A DNA stretch of 64,000 nt from Niastella soli (GTDB lineage Bacteria; Bacteroidota; Bacteroidia; Chitinophagales; Chitinophagaceae): positions 1,765,061-1,829,060 of the forward strand of contig NZ_JAGHKO010000001.1 in the NCBI RefSeq assembly GCF_017742245.1. Direction: 5' to 3'. Within the stretch, counting starts at the first letter, position 1, and each line of letters starts with the position of its first letter. The position numbers were made by a program, and so were the translations under genes. Positions 35,736 through 45,261 of this stretch are shown piece after piece. Under the pieces are notes generated by a model, which did not search any database, had not been told where the DNA came from, and saw only the letters and a program-made list of their open reading frames with translations.

Positions 35736-37013
35736 TTAAGCCGCATTTGTTTTATATCCCTTCCAGCCGAAAAATAATACCACGATAAAACAGATCAATG
35801 GAATAATATAACCGTTCTGAATATTATGGGTGATATCGGCAATACGGCCCATGCCAAGTGGAATTAATGCGCCACCTACAATTGACATAATGATCAGGCT
35901 TGAACCTATTTTGGTGTCGGCGCCCAATCCTTTTATGCCCAGTGCAAAAATGGTGGGGAACATGATTGACATAAAAAATCCAACCCCAATAAGCGCGTAT
36001 ACTGTTATCATGCCGGTGCTCACAATGGCAATGGCAGATAAAACAATATTTATTGCTGAGTAAATCACCAGCAGTTTATTGGGACTGATATATTTCATAA
36101 AGAAGGTACCGGCAAACCGGCCAACCACAAATGCGATGCCGTATCCATACCCCAGGAATTTTGAAGCCGTTTTTTCATCGATATTAGCGGCTTTCATCGC
36201 TATATTGATAAAAAAGCTGGTAACACAAACCTGTGCACCTACATAAAAGAATTGCGCTACTACGGCCCATATTAGGTGTTTATGGCGAGTTGCATGGGCA
36301 AAGCTCGATGGCTTACCTTTTTCCTCCTTTACTTCGGGCAGCTTTGTAAATGCAAAGATCACAGCCACCACCAGGATAATAGCGCCCAAAATTAAATAAG
36401 GCCCTTTTACCGTGGCTGCTTCTGAGGCCAGATAGGCATCTAAAGCCTGAGGCGTCATAGCGGCTTTTTGTACATCGCTTAAATTTTTCCCAGATAGAAT
36501 GAATTCGCCGCCGATTACAGGAGCTAATACAACAGCCAGTCCGTTAAATGACTGTGCCAGGTTTAACCGTTGTGTTGAGGATTCTGCTGGTCCCAGTAAA
36601 CTTGCATATGGATTAGCTGCAGTTTCGAGGAATGTAAGTCCGCTGGCAATGATAAACAGGGCGCCTAAAAATAAAGCATACACCCTGGTATTGGCAGCGG
36701 GTATAAATAATAAGGAGCCAAGACCAAAAAGTAATAATCCCAACAGGATCCCCGATTTATAACCATACTTTCTCATTATAAACCCTGCTGGTAATGCCAT
36801 TACGAAATAGGCGATGAATACTGAGAAATCGACCAGGGATGATTGCAAATAGTTTAATGTAAAAGCTTTTCGCAGGTGCGGTATTAATACCGGGTCAAGG
36901 TTATGTACAAAGCCCCAAAAGAAAAACAGGCTGGTCACTAAAATGAAAGGGAACAGATATCCCTTACGCTGTTCTTGATTGAGGGATGCACTGGATGATG
37001 ATGGTAGGGCCAT
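35736..37013 (-). CDS. fucP: L-fucose:H+ symporter FucP (MFS)
   Basis: 425 residues with about 12 membrane helices. The N-terminal FILVTSLFFFWGFVHNLDPVLIPHLRKAF is the FucP signature. ETAANPYASLLGP and NLAQSFNGLA follow, as in the E. coli protein. It brings L-fucose (possibly related 6-deoxyhexoses) across the inner membrane. It lies between two SDR genes of the same operon (70-80 bp gaps). Confidence 0.92.
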   Translation of the reverse strand: MALPSSSSASLNQEQRKGYLFPFILVTSLFFFWGFVHNLDPVLIPHLRKAFTLNYLQSSLVDFSVFIAYFVMALPAGFIMRKYGYKSGILLGLLLFGLGSLLFIPAANTRVYALFLGALFIIASGLTFLETAANPYASLLGPAESSTQRLNLAQSFNGLAVVLAPVIGGEFILSGKNLSDVQKAAMTPQALDAYLASEAATVKGPYLILGAIILVVAVIFAFTKLPEVKEEKGKPSSFAHATRHKHLIWAVVAQFFYVGAQVCVTSFFINIAMKAANIDEKTASKFLGYGYGIAFVVGRFAGTFFMKYISPNKLLVIYSAINIVLSAIAIVSTGMITVYALIGVGFFMSIMFPTIFALGIKGLGADTKIGSSLIIMSIVGGALIPLGMGRIADITHNIQNGYIIPLICFIVVLFFGWKGYKTNAA

Positions 37014-37083
37014 GCAATCGGGAATTTTAGTTTGGATTTATAGATTGAGCCCCCAAACTTTCGTTCAGGGGCTTTGTAATGTA

Positions 37084-37866
37084 TTAGGTCAATGAACGGT
37101 CGAGATGGGTGTACCCGCCGTCAACATAAATGATCTGTCCGGTTGTATGACTTGAACGATCGCTCACCAGGAATACCGTCATATCGGCAATTTCTTCTGA
37201 TGTTGTGAAGCGTTTTTCCAATGGTATTTTAGAAACGATCTGCTCCAGTTTCTCTTTCGGGTTGGGCAAAGTTTTGATCCATTTGTCATACAGGGGTGTC
37301 CATACTTCAGCGGGAATTACCGTATTCACACGGATTGAATAAGGCAGCAATTCAACGGCCCATTCACGGGTCAATGCATTGATACCGCCTTTTGATGCTG
37401 CATATCCTGAAGTATTTCCCTGACCGGTGTCTGCTACTTTTGACCCGATATTGGTGATAGTACCTTTTGATTCTTTCAGGTAAGGCAATGCATAGTGCGC
37501 CAGGTTATAAATATGGCTGAGGTTTATTTGCAGCGACTTCATGAACTTTTCTGGTGAACCGCTTTCGAGCCCGCAGCCATCGTTCATGCCGGCATTATTG
37601 ATAAGGCCATCGATGCGGCCATATTCTTTCACTGTAAAATCTATTACTGCTTTACAGGCAGCAGGGTCAGCCAGTTCGGCTTCAATGCTGGTAGCTTTCC
37701 CTTTAGCTTTTATAATTTCATCAACTTTAGCCTGATTATCTGTTTTATTTCTTCCTGCAATTACTACAATACCACCTTCAGCAGCCAATGAACTGCTGAT
37801 GGCAGCACCAATCCCTTTGGCACCTCCGGTAACAATAAATACTTTGTTGGTGAGATGTAAATCCAT
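37084..37866 (-). CDS. SDR-family dehydrogenase, probable L-fucose dehydrogenase
   Basis: 260 residues. TGGAKGIG cofactor loop, NNAGMNDGCGLE, catalytic Ser in IGSKVADTG, and YAASK (Tyr-Lys). The loop VIPAEVWTPLYDKWI resembles L-fucose dehydrogenases, which oxidise L-fucose to L-fucono-1,5-lactone. Only 5 bp separate it from the lactonase gene upstream, consistent with consecutive pathway steps. Confidence 0.82.
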   Translation of the reverse strand: MDLHLTNKVFIVTGGAKGIGAAISSSLAAEGGIVVIAGRNKTDNQAKVDEIIKAKGKATSIEAELADPAACKAVIDFTVKEYGRIDGLINNAGMNDGCGLESGSPEKFMKSLQINLSHIYNLAHYALPYLKESKGTITNIGSKVADTGQGNTSGYAASKGGINALTREWAVELLPYSIRVNTVIPAEVWTPLYDKWIKTLPNPKEKLEQIVSKIPLEKRFTTSEEIADMTVFLVSDRSSHTTGQIIYVDGGYTHLDRSLT

Positions 37867-37871
37867 GTTAG

Positions 37872-38762
37872 TTATAAATTATAAAATTGAATGGCATTAC
37901 TGCCAAATACTTTTTCCCTGTCTTCTGCAGAAAAGCTTTCCATGTATTTCTCCAGCAAACTCTTCCATTGTACATAAATGCCACTAAGCAACATAACAGG
38001 CCAATCGCTGCCGAACATCAATCTGTTAGTGCCGAATGCTTCAAACACCACATCGAAGTAGGGGAAGAAATCGGCTGCACTCCACTCTTTCCAATTGGTT
38101 TCGGTAAACAAACCAGACAGCTTACAACACACGTTCGGGAATTTGGCTATCTCCTGTATGCCTGCTTTCCAATCATCGATCTTTTTATGACGGATGTCGG
38201 GTTTGGCGCAATGATCAATCACGAATGGTTGATCGGGAAAAGCCCTTACAAAATCAATGGCAGGTGGCAACTGATTATGGAAGATGAGAATATCGTACGT
38301 ATAGTTGTATGCCTTCAATGCAGCCACGCCACGACGGAAATTGGGTCTGGCCAAAAAATCCATGGGTTCGCCTTGCACTACATGCCGGTACCCTTTGATA
38401 GTAGGGTACTGCGAAAAATACTGCAGGCGCTCTGCGATGTTATCGGCTTGCAGATCTATCCAACCTACCACCCCTTTGATAATGGAATGGGTTTTGGCCA
38501 GTTCAACCAGGAAATGGGTTTCCATTTCTGACTGGGTTGCCTGTACGGCCACCACGCCATCTACATTATTTCTTTTTGAAACCAACGCCAGGTGTTCCGG
38601 AAGATAATCCTGTTGCAGGGTCTTCATGGAATTGTCTATCCAGTCGTAGGTTTTTTTATCGTATTTCCAGAAGTGAACATGTGAATCGATCACAGCTACT
38701 TGCTGTTGATCACCACCATTGGCATCGTCGAAGGCAGCAGCGTATTGTTTTTTCGTATTCAT
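37872..38762 (-). CDS. Amidohydrolase-2 family L-fuconolactonase
   Basis: 296 residues with the metal-binding VIDSHVHFW at the N-terminus, HCAKPD in the middle and FGSDWPV near the C-terminus. This is the pattern of cog3618-type sugar lactonases. It hydrolyses L-fucono-lactone to L-fuconate. Starts 21 bp after the mutarotase gene. Confidence 0.85.
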   Translation of the reverse strand: MNTKKQYAAAFDDANGGDQQQVAVIDSHVHFWKYDKKTYDWIDNSMKTLQQDYLPEHLALVSKRNNVDGVVAVQATQSEMETHFLVELAKTHSIIKGVVGWIDLQADNIAERLQYFSQYPTIKGYRHVVQGEPMDFLARPNFRRGVAALKAYNYTYDILIFHNQLPPAIDFVRAFPDQPFVIDHCAKPDIRHKKIDDWKAGIQEIAKFPNVCCKLSGLFTETNWKEWSAADFFPYFDVVFEAFGTNRLMFGSDWPVMLLSGIYVQWKSLLEKYMESFSAEDREKVFGSNAIQFYNL

Positions 38763-38783
38763 GTGTTATGGCATTTACTTTTT

Positions 38784-39116
38784 TCAGGGAAGACCAAAGA
38801 TCTTTTCCATCAGTATCCATTTTTCACCGGGTTTGGCCCAGGGAAGCGCCTGTTGGAATTTCCACATCAGGGTTTCCCATTCCTGTACCTTGGGGTTGGC
38901 GGCATCGGCTTTTCCTTTTTCTTCAAAAGAGAAATGGTCATTGACCTCCATGATCATAAAAAGCCGGTTACCCGTGCGATAGATGTCCAGCACCTCGATG
39001 CCAGCCGATCTAATGCTCTCCACGATCTCGGGCCAGATGGTATCGTGATGGCGCTCGTATTCGGCAATCAATGCCGGATCGTCAACCAGGTCCAGGGCAA
39101 GACAATATCGTTTCAT
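38784..39116 (-). CDS. L-rhamnose/L-fucose mutarotase (RhaM/FucM family)
   Basis: 110 residues of the dimeric ferredoxin-like mutarotase family: MKRYCLALDLVDDPALIAEYERHHDTIWPE with the catalytic His pair (~23-24), and WETLMWKFQQALPWAKPGEKW at the C-terminus. It equilibrates 6-deoxyhexose anomers. Length matches RhaM (~104-110). In this context L-fucose is the likely substrate. Separated by 8 bp from the upstream FAH gene. Confidence 0.87.
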   Translation of the reverse strand: MKRYCLALDLVDDPALIAEYERHHDTIWPEIVESIRSAGIEVLDIYRTGNRLFMIMEVNDHFSFEEKGKADAANPKVQEWETLMWKFQQALPWAKPGEKWILMEKIFGLP

Positions 39117-39124
39117 AGTATAAA

Positions 39125-39982
39125 CTATTTATAAGCTACAGCTACCTGTTTGCTGGTACCCAGCCCATCAATGCCTAACTCAATAATATCGCCAGCCTTT
39201 ATATAAAAAGGCTCAGGTTTTTGACCTAAACCTACACCAGCAGGCGTTCCCGTACTGATGATATCGCCTGGGAGCAGGGTCATGAACTGGCTCAGATAAG
39301 AGACCAGGAACGGTATTTTGAAGATCAGGTTGCTGGTATTGCCATCCTGCATCATTTTACCATTTACTGAAAGCCACAAGCGTACATTATGAATGTCTTT
39401 TACTTCATCTGGTGTAGCAAGAACGGGACCTAAAGGTGCAAACGTATCGCAGCTTTTACCCTTTACCCATTGTCCATTGCGCTCCAACTGAAATGCCCGC
39501 TCGCTATAATCGTTGTGCAGCATATAACCTGCTATATAATCGTTGGCGTCTTTTTCTTCTACGTAACTGGCTTTTTTACCAATTACTACAGCCAACTCTA
39601 CTTCCCAATCTGTTTTGGTACTGTTCTTTGGGATCACTACTGAATCAAAAGGACCGCACATGGCAGTAGTAGACTTAAAAAATACAATTGGTTCAGCAGG
39701 TATCGCCGCATTGGTTTCTTTGGCATGATCAACATAGTTCAATCCAATGCAAATAATTTTTGAAGGCCGGGCCAGGGGGGCGCCCAAACGCTCACTGGCA
39801 TCAACTACCGGACAAGTAGACTGGTTTGATTGTAACCAGGCAGCCAAACGGGCAATACCATTGTTCGTAAAGAACTGCTCCGTGTAATCCTCACCAAAAG
39901 CGCTGGTGTCAATTCTTTTTCCATCGGGTAATTCCACCCCAGGCTTCTCCTGCCCTGATTTTCCAAAACGTATAAGCTTCAT
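39125..39982 (-). CDS. FAH-family 2,4-diketo-3-deoxy-L-fuconate hydrolase
   Basis: 285 residues. CIGLNYVDHAKETNA, the metal-binding DWEVELAVVIGK and GDIISTGTPAGVG identify the fumarylacetoacetate hydrolase fold. In the Xanthomonas-type pathway it cleaves 2,4-diketo-3-deoxy-L-fuconate to pyruvate and L-lactate. It is the first gene of the operon. The ATG directly opens MKLIRFGKSGQEKPGV. Confidence 0.85.
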   Translation of the reverse strand: MKLIRFGKSGQEKPGVELPDGKRIDTSAFGEDYTEQFFTNNGIARLAAWLQSNQSTCPVVDASERLGAPLARPSKIICIGLNYVDHAKETNAAIPAEPIVFFKSTTAMCGPFDSVVIPKNSTKTDWEVELAVVIGKKASYVEEKDANDYIAGYMLHNDYSERAFQLERNGQWVKGKSCDTFAPLGPVLATPDEVKDIHNVRLWLSVNGKMMQDGNTSNLIFKIPFLVSYLSQFMTLLPGDIISTGTPAGVGLGQKPEPFYIKAGDIIELGIDGLGTSKQVAVAYK

Positions 39983-40007
39983 TTTACCGGTATGTTTTTT
40001 TGTTGGC

Positions 40008-40038
40008 CGAAACTATTTCATTTTCACTGCAAACCAAA
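40008..40038 (-). promoter_or_regulatory. Candidate promoter of the L-fucose operon
   Basis: On the minus strand a TTTG is followed after 19 bp by TAGTTTCG, close to the Bacteroidota TTTG-N19-TAnnTTTG promoter. It ends 26 bp before the first start codon. An inverted repeat TTCCGG-N8-CCGGAA at 40046-40065 directly upstream may be an operator. Confidence 0.5.
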
Positions 40039-40128
40039 CGAAAATTTCCGGTATCGTTCCCGGAACTTTTGCATTTTGTTACCTCTTTTATGCAAGAAAA
40101 TCAGCATTGGTTGGAAGTCCGAGATAAT

Positions 40129-40144
40129 ACTAACGATCATTAGT
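40129..40144. promoter_or_regulatory. Near-palindrome ACTAACGATCATTAGT upstream of icmF
   Basis: A 16-bp near-perfect palindrome (one mismatched pair) lies 32 bp before the icmF start. It could be an operator, for example for a TetR-type acyl-CoA regulator; none is encoded nearby. Confidence 0.35.
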
Positions 40145-40175
40145 GTTTTTGAACTAACTTTAGGCCGATTATGTA

Positions 40176-43100
40176 ATGCATGCTATTATGAGTTATATGC
40201 CTGTTAATAAAGTAAGGATAGTTACAGCTGCCTCCCTATTTGATGGTCATGACGCTGCTATTAATATAATGCGGCGCATTTTACAGTCGAAGGGGGCTGA
40301 GATCATTCACCTGGGTCATAACCGGTCAGTAGCGGAGATCGTTGAATGCGCTATTGAAGAAGATGCCCAGGGTATTGCCATTACCAGCTACCAGGGTGGC
40401 CATGTGGAGTTTTTTAAATACATGAAAGACCTGCTGGAGGAAAATGGCTGTGGACATATTAAGATCTTCGGTGGTGGGGGTGGCACCATTCTGCCCCAGG
40501 AAATTACCGAGCTTCATAACTATGGCATCACCAGGATCTACAGTCCTGACGATGGACGTAGATTGGGGTTGGAAGGAATGATTGAAGAGGTGATCCATCT
40601 CTGCGATTTCTCCGTCAATGGCGACCCGGCCAATTTTAAGAATGGAATGAAACTGGGTGAATGGAAAGACATCAGGAAAATTTCACGTTCCATTTCCAAT
40701 GCAGAAAATAACATGAACGGGGCAAAGCCTGTTGCTAAATCGACCACAGGTATTCCCGTACTCGGCATCACCGGCACTGGCGGTGCTGGTAAGTCATCAG
40801 TTACGGATGAGGTCGTTCGGCGGTACCTGAATGCTTTTCCCGAAAAAACAATGGCCGTTATTTCTGTTGACCCCTCTAAAAAGAAAACCGGTGGCGCCCT
40901 GTTGGGTGATCGCATCCGGATGAACAGCATACATTCTCCCCGCGCCTACATGCGTTCGCTGGCTACCCGCGACAGCGATGTAGCATTGAGCGAACACGTA
41001 CAGGAAGCCATCGATGTATGTAAAGAAGCTGCTTTTGATCTTATCATTTTGGAATCGGCCGGGGTTGGGCAAAGCGATGTAAGCATACTTGACTATTGCG
41101 ATGTGAGCCTGTATGTAATGACGCCTGAATATGGCGCGGCCAGCCAGTTGGAGAAGATCAATATGCTCGACTATGCCGATGTAATTGCTATCAATAAATT
41201 CGATAAAAGCGGTGCGCTGGATGCCCTGCACGATGTACGCAAACAGTTCAAACGCAATCATGGTCTATGGAGTGCCAAAGATGAGGAACTGCCCGTGATC
41301 GGCACCATTGCCGCCCAATTCAATGATACTGGTATCAATGAGCTGTTTGAAAAGCTGGTAGTTACCATAAAAACAAAAACGGGCGTTGAGTTCGGGCAAA
41401 TAGATGTACATGCACATGTAAAAGACACCACTACCAAATCACAGATCATTCCGCCCAAACGGGTCCGATACCTCTCAGAAATTGCCGATACCAACCGGGG
41501 ATATGATGTATGGGTGAAAGAACAGGCTGCGCTGGCAACCCAGTTATATCAAATAAATGGGACTTTGCATGCAGTTAACACATTGTCTGCTGTTGTAAAA
41601 GAGGAATTAACCGCCATTAAAAAGAAACTGGAAGATCAATTACATCCTGAATGTAAAAAGCTGGTTGAACAATGGCCTGCGCTTGTTACAAAATACAAGG
41701 CCGACTTCTTTGAATACCAGGTGCGCGATAAAGTGATCAAACAATCAATGACCACCAGATCGCTCAGTGGTACGCGTATCCCCAGGGTTGTTTTACCAAA
41801 GTATAACGACTGGGGTGATATTTTAAAGTGGCAGTTGCAGGAAAACATTCCGGGTGAATATCCTTTTACCGCGGGAGTGTTCCCCCTGAAACGCGAAGGG
41901 GAAGATCCCACTCGTATGTTTGCCGGTGAAGGCGGTCCCGAGCGTACCAATAAACGCTTTCACTATGTGTCGTTCGATCAACCTGCGCGGCGATTGTCTA
42001 CTGCATTCGATAGTGTTACCCTGTATGGTGAAGACCCTGCACAACGACCAGACATTTATGGTAAAGTAGGTAATAGCGGTGTAAGCATTGCCACAGTAGA
42101 TGATGCAAAAAAATTATACAGCGGCTTCGATCTCTGCGATCCCAAAACATCGGTGAGCATGACCATTAATGGGCCGGCTCCCATTATACTCGCGTTCTTT
42201 ATGAATGCGGCTATTGATCAATTGTGTGAGAAATGGATCGAGGCAAATGGCCAGTGGGACCTGGTAAATGCTAAAATAGCAGAAAAGTTCAAACACCTGC
42301 CCAAACCGGGTTATTACAATCCATCGGCGCCTGAACGACTGCCTGAGGGCAATAATGGATTAGGGCTTGCTATATTAGGTCTGTCGGGTGAAGAAGTGTT
42401 GCCTGCCGACGTTTATGCAAAAATAAAAGCAGAAGCACTGGCGCAGGTACGTGGCACGGTGCAAGCAGATATCTTAAAAGAAGATCAGGCACAGAACACC
42501 TGTATTTTCAGTACCGAGTTTGCTTTGAAGCTGATGGGAGATGTGCAGGAATATTTCATTCAGCAAAAGGTGCGTAACTTTTACAGCGTAAGTATTAGCG
42601 GTTATCATATTGCAGAAGCGGGTGCCAATCCTATTACTCAACTGGCCTTTACACTGGCGAATGGGTTTACTTACGTAGAGTACTACCTGAGCCGCGGCAT
42701 GCATATCGATGAGTTTGCGCCAAACCTGTCGTTCTTCTTCAGCAATGGTATGGACCCTGAATACAGCGTAATTGGCCGCGTGGCGCGTCGCATTTGGGCC
42801 AAAGCCATGAAATTTAAATATAAAGGCAACGACCGTAGCCAGAAACTGAAATACCATATTCAAACATCAGGGCGAAGTCTGCATGCCCAGGAAATAGATT
42901 TCAACGATATAAGGACCACCCTGCAGGCCCTGTACGCCATTTACGACAATTGTAACAGCCTGCATACAAACGCGTATGATGAAGCTATTACAACGCCTAC
43001 CGAAGAAAGTGTGCGCAGGGCTATGGCTATACAGTTGATCATTAACCGCGAATTGGGCAGCGCAAAGACCGAGAACTTTATCCAGGGCTCCTTCCTTATT

Positions 43101-43550
43101 GAAGAAATGACCGACCTGGTTGAAGAAGCCGTACTGGCTGAGTTCGATCGCATTACCGAACGTGGCGGTGTACTGGGCGCTATGGAGCGTATGTATCAGC
43201 GCAATAAGATCCAGGAAGAAAGCCTGTATTATGAAAGTTTGAAACATAACGGTGAATTACCCCTCATTGGCGTAAATACATTTTTGAACAAGAAGGGGAG
43301 TCCTACCGTATTACCAGGCGAGGTAATTCGCAGCACTTCAGAAGAGAAAGAACAACAGATACAAAACCTGCATGCCTTCTGGAAACGCAACGAGAACCAA
43401 TCGGCCAATAGGTTGAGCCGCCTGAAAAAAGTTGCCATTGAAAATGGAAATATTTTTGAAGAGCTGATGGAGACAGTTAAGTATTGCTCATTGGGTCAAA
43501 TAACCCATGCTTTGTTTGAAGTAGGAGGGCAGTATCGTAGGAATATGTAA
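40176..43550 (+). CDS. icmF: Fused isobutyryl-CoA mutase IcmF
   Basis: 1124 residues. A B12-binding domain (~10-150, FDGHDAA with the cobalt-ligating His25 and [10 protein letters not shown]), a MeaB-like G-domain (P-loop GTGGAGKS, 200-207, and NKFDKS), and a large methylmalonyl-CoA-mutase-type substrate domain (~560-1124). This order is diagnostic for IcmF, an adenosylcobalamin enzyme that interconverts isobutyryl- and butyryl-CoA (or related acyl-CoAs) and carries its own chaperone. The first ATG in a cluster of three (40176, 40188, 40197) was kept; the third is as plausible. Divergent from the fucose operon. Confidence 0.93.
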   Translation: MHAIMSYMPVNKVRIVTAASLFDGHDAAINIMRRILQSKGAEIIHLGHNRSVAEIVECAIEEDAQGIAITSYQGGHVEFFKYMKDLLEENGCGHIKIFGGGGGTILPQEITELHNYGITRIYSPDDGRRLGLEGMIEEVIHLCDFSVNGDPANFKNGMKLGEWKDIRKISRSISNAENNMNGAKPVAKSTTGIPVLGITGTGGAGKSSVTDEVVRRYLNAFPEKTMAVISVDPSKKKTGGALLGDRIRMNSIHSPRAYMRSLATRDSDVALSEHVQEAIDVCKEAAFDLIILESAGVGQSDVSILDYCDVSLYVMTPEYGAASQLEKINMLDYADVIAINKFDKSGALDALHDVRKQFKRNHGLWSAKDEELPVIGTIAAQFNDTGINELFEKLVVTIKTKTGVEFGQIDVHAHVKDTTTKSQIIPPKRVRYLSEIADTNRGYDVWVKEQAALATQLYQINGTLHAVNTLSAVVKEELTAIKKKLEDQLHPECKKLVEQWPALVTKYKADFFEYQVRDKVIKQSMTTRSLSGTRIPRVVLPKYNDWGDILKWQLQENIPGEYPFTAGVFPLKREGEDPTRMFAGEGGPERTNKRFHYVSFDQPARRLSTAFDSVTLYGEDPAQRPDIYGKVGNSGVSIATVDDAKKLYSGFDLCDPKTSVSMTINGPAPIILAFFMNAAIDQLCEKWIEANGQWDLVNAKIAEKFKHLPKPGYYNPSAPERLPEGNNGLGLAILGLSGEEVLPADVYAKIKAEALAQVRGTVQADILKEDQAQNTCIFSTEFALKLMGDVQEYFIQQKVRNFYSVSISGYHIAEAGANPITQLAFTLANGFTYVEYYLSRGMHIDEFAPNLSFFFSNGMDPEYSVIGRVARRIWAKAMKFKYKGNDRSQKLKYHIQTSGRSLHAQEIDFNDIRTTLQALYAIYDNCNSLHTNAYDEAITTPTEESVRRAMAIQLIINRELGSAKTENFIQGSFLIEEMTDLVEEAVLAEFDRITERGGVLGAMERMYQRNKIQEESLYYESLKHNGELPLIGVNTFLNKKGSPTVLPGEVIRSTSEEKEQQIQNLHAFWKRNENQSANRLSRLKKVAIENGNIFEELMETVKYCSLGQITHALFEVGGQYRRNM

Positions 43551-43581
43551 GTAAGAAATTGACGGAGCGATTTTGAGAACT

Positions 43582-43655
43582 GAAGTAGGAATTAGGAGGT
43601 AAGAAGTAAGAGGTAAGAAGAACCGGAAATCCCTACCTCGTACTTCCTACTTCAG
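43582..43655. repeat. Heptamer array of GAAGTAA type with an inverted partner
   Basis: Units GAAGTAG, GAATTAG, GAGGTAA, GAAGTAA and GAGGTAA (43582-43616) are followed by complementary TACTTCC/TACTTCA units at 43632-43655. Similar TACTTCA units occur at 34820-34840. Confidence 0.75.
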
Positions 43656-43698
43656 TTTCTTATGTAGAATAATTTCCTCATTAAAATAAGATTAATTA

Positions 43699-43744
43699 AT
43701 GCCACGCAGGCCTTTCATTTAAAGGTCAGCGTGGCATTTTTATT
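43699..43744 (+). terminator. Intrinsic terminator after icmF
   Basis: ATGCCACGC pairs with GCGTGGCAT, enclosing an inner CCTTT/AAAGG pairing, and is followed by TTTTTATT. Confidence 0.85.
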
Positions 43745-43904
43745 ACTCCCATTTATCAGGTTGCCGTGCCGTTTATCAGTTGAAATATAGAAGGGGATAA
43801 ATGAAATGTTAAGCTGTTGATAAACCTTTTAACTAACCACTGGAAATGTTTTCTAAACACTTCAAATAAGAGTACCAATACTATTTTAAATAAATATAAA
43901 GGGT

Positions 43905-45236
43905 ATGTGGAAATATTTTTTACTAATAGCCGGCCTTTTACCAGGCATTATTACTCCGCTGAATGCACAGGACACGGCCGCTGGGCCGCTTAAATGGGAC
44001 CTGCAAACCTGTCTCGATTATGCTAAAAAGAATAACATTACCATCAGGGACCTGCGTTGGGGGGCGCGTTCCAGTGAGCAGGACCTTTTACAGGCAAGAG
44101 CAGCGAGGCTACCCAACTTATCAGCCAACCTCACCCAGTCAGTTGTAAATAGCAACAATGCCAACCCGGTAGTGGGTGGTTTTGCCACACAGGCCAATGC
44201 CTCGGGTAATTATGGATTGAGTTCCAACCTGATCGTTTATAATGGCGGTTTACTGAACAATGATGTAAAGCAAAAAGACCTATTACTGGAAAGTGCCCAG
44301 TTAAATGTACAACAGGCGGAGAACGACATTACGCTGCAGATCACCCAGGCCTACCTCAATATATTATTACAAAAGGAGAATATCGTTTACCTGCAGGAAT
44401 TGGTGACTTCTTCGGAGTCGCAGTTAACACTGGGCAAACAAAGGTTTGATGCCGGCAGCCTGTCGCGCAAGGATTATTTGCAATTGGAAGCCACGTTGGC
44501 TAATGATAAATATAATCTTACCACAGCCATCAATGCACACCGCACCAATCTGGTTACGTTAAAACAAATATTGCAATTGCCCTCTTCAATTCGTTTCGAT
44601 ATTGTGCAACCCGATACCCTGGTCACTACCCAAACAGTGATCTCGTTGCCGGAAGCCGAAACGGCGGCGGTCAGTTCAAGACCTGAAATAAAGAATGGTG
44701 AGTTGGGCGTGAAGTCGGCAGAGGTAGGACTGGAGAAATCCCGCGCTGGCGCTTTACCGGTGGTAAGTATAGGGGCAGGTATTTCAACCGGTTATTCAGA
44801 TAACAATGACCTGAAATATTTTAACCAGATAAATAATAACTTCTATCAGCGATTGGGTGTAACCCTGTCAATCCCCATTTTTGCCAACCGCATAAATAAG
44901 AGCAATATAGAGCGATCGAAAATACAAATTGAGCAGGCTAAGTTGTCGTTACAGGGCACTAAGACCACCCTCGATCAGGCCGTTGAGCAGGCATATATCA
45001 ATGTATTGAATGCAGAGGCGCAACTAACGTCGGCCGAATCACAATGGAAGATCAACCAGGAAAGTTTTCACATTACCAATGAGCAGATGCGGTTAGGCGC
45101 CTTTAATACCATTGACCTGCTTACGCAAAAGAACCTGTATGTGCAGGCATTGCAGGCATATGTGCAGGCAAAATACAATACCATTCTTAATAAAAAGATC
45201 TACGAATTCTATACAGGCGTACCTGTAGCCCTTTAG
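43905..45236 (+). CDS. TolC-family outer-membrane efflux protein
   Basis: 443 residues with a signal peptide and two OEP repeats of long helices (~30-215 and ~230-440). It begins with LKWDLQTCLDYAKKNNITIRDLR, and contains VQQAENDITLQITQAYLNILLQKENI and GTKTTLDQAVEQAYINVLNAEAQL. It forms a trimeric exit duct. The next gene is a MacA-like adaptor 25 bp downstream, so this is the duct of a MacAB-type exporter. Confidence 0.9.
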   Translation: MWKYFLLIAGLLPGIITPLNAQDTAAGPLKWDLQTCLDYAKKNNITIRDLRWGARSSEQDLLQARAARLPNLSANLTQSVVNSNNANPVVGGFATQANASGNYGLSSNLIVYNGGLLNNDVKQKDLLLESAQLNVQQAENDITLQITQAYLNILLQKENIVYLQELVTSSESQLTLGKQRFDAGSLSRKDYLQLEATLANDKYNLTTAINAHRTNLVTLKQILQLPSSIRFDIVQPDTLVTTQTVISLPEAETAAVSSRPEIKNGELGVKSAEVGLEKSRAGALPVVSIGAGISTGYSDNNDLKYFNQINNNFYQRLGVTLSIPIFANRINKSNIERSKIQIEQAKLSLQGTKTTLDQAVEQAYINVLNAEAQLTSAESQWKINQESFHITNEQMRLGAFNTIDLLTQKNLYVQALQAYVQAKYNTILNKKIYEFYTGVPVAL

Positions 45237-45261
45237 AATCTTTAATAATAAATGGAAATAC

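Larger units (their letters stand above)
43551..43904. other. Intergenic region after icmF
   Basis: No gene seen. It holds a heptamer array (43582-43655), a strong terminator (43699-43744) and an AT-rich leader before the TolC-like gene. Confidence 0.5.

Noticed and set aside
40176..43550. Separate methylmalonyl-CoA mutase with MeaB
   Set aside because: The three domains are one uninterrupted frame in IcmF order.
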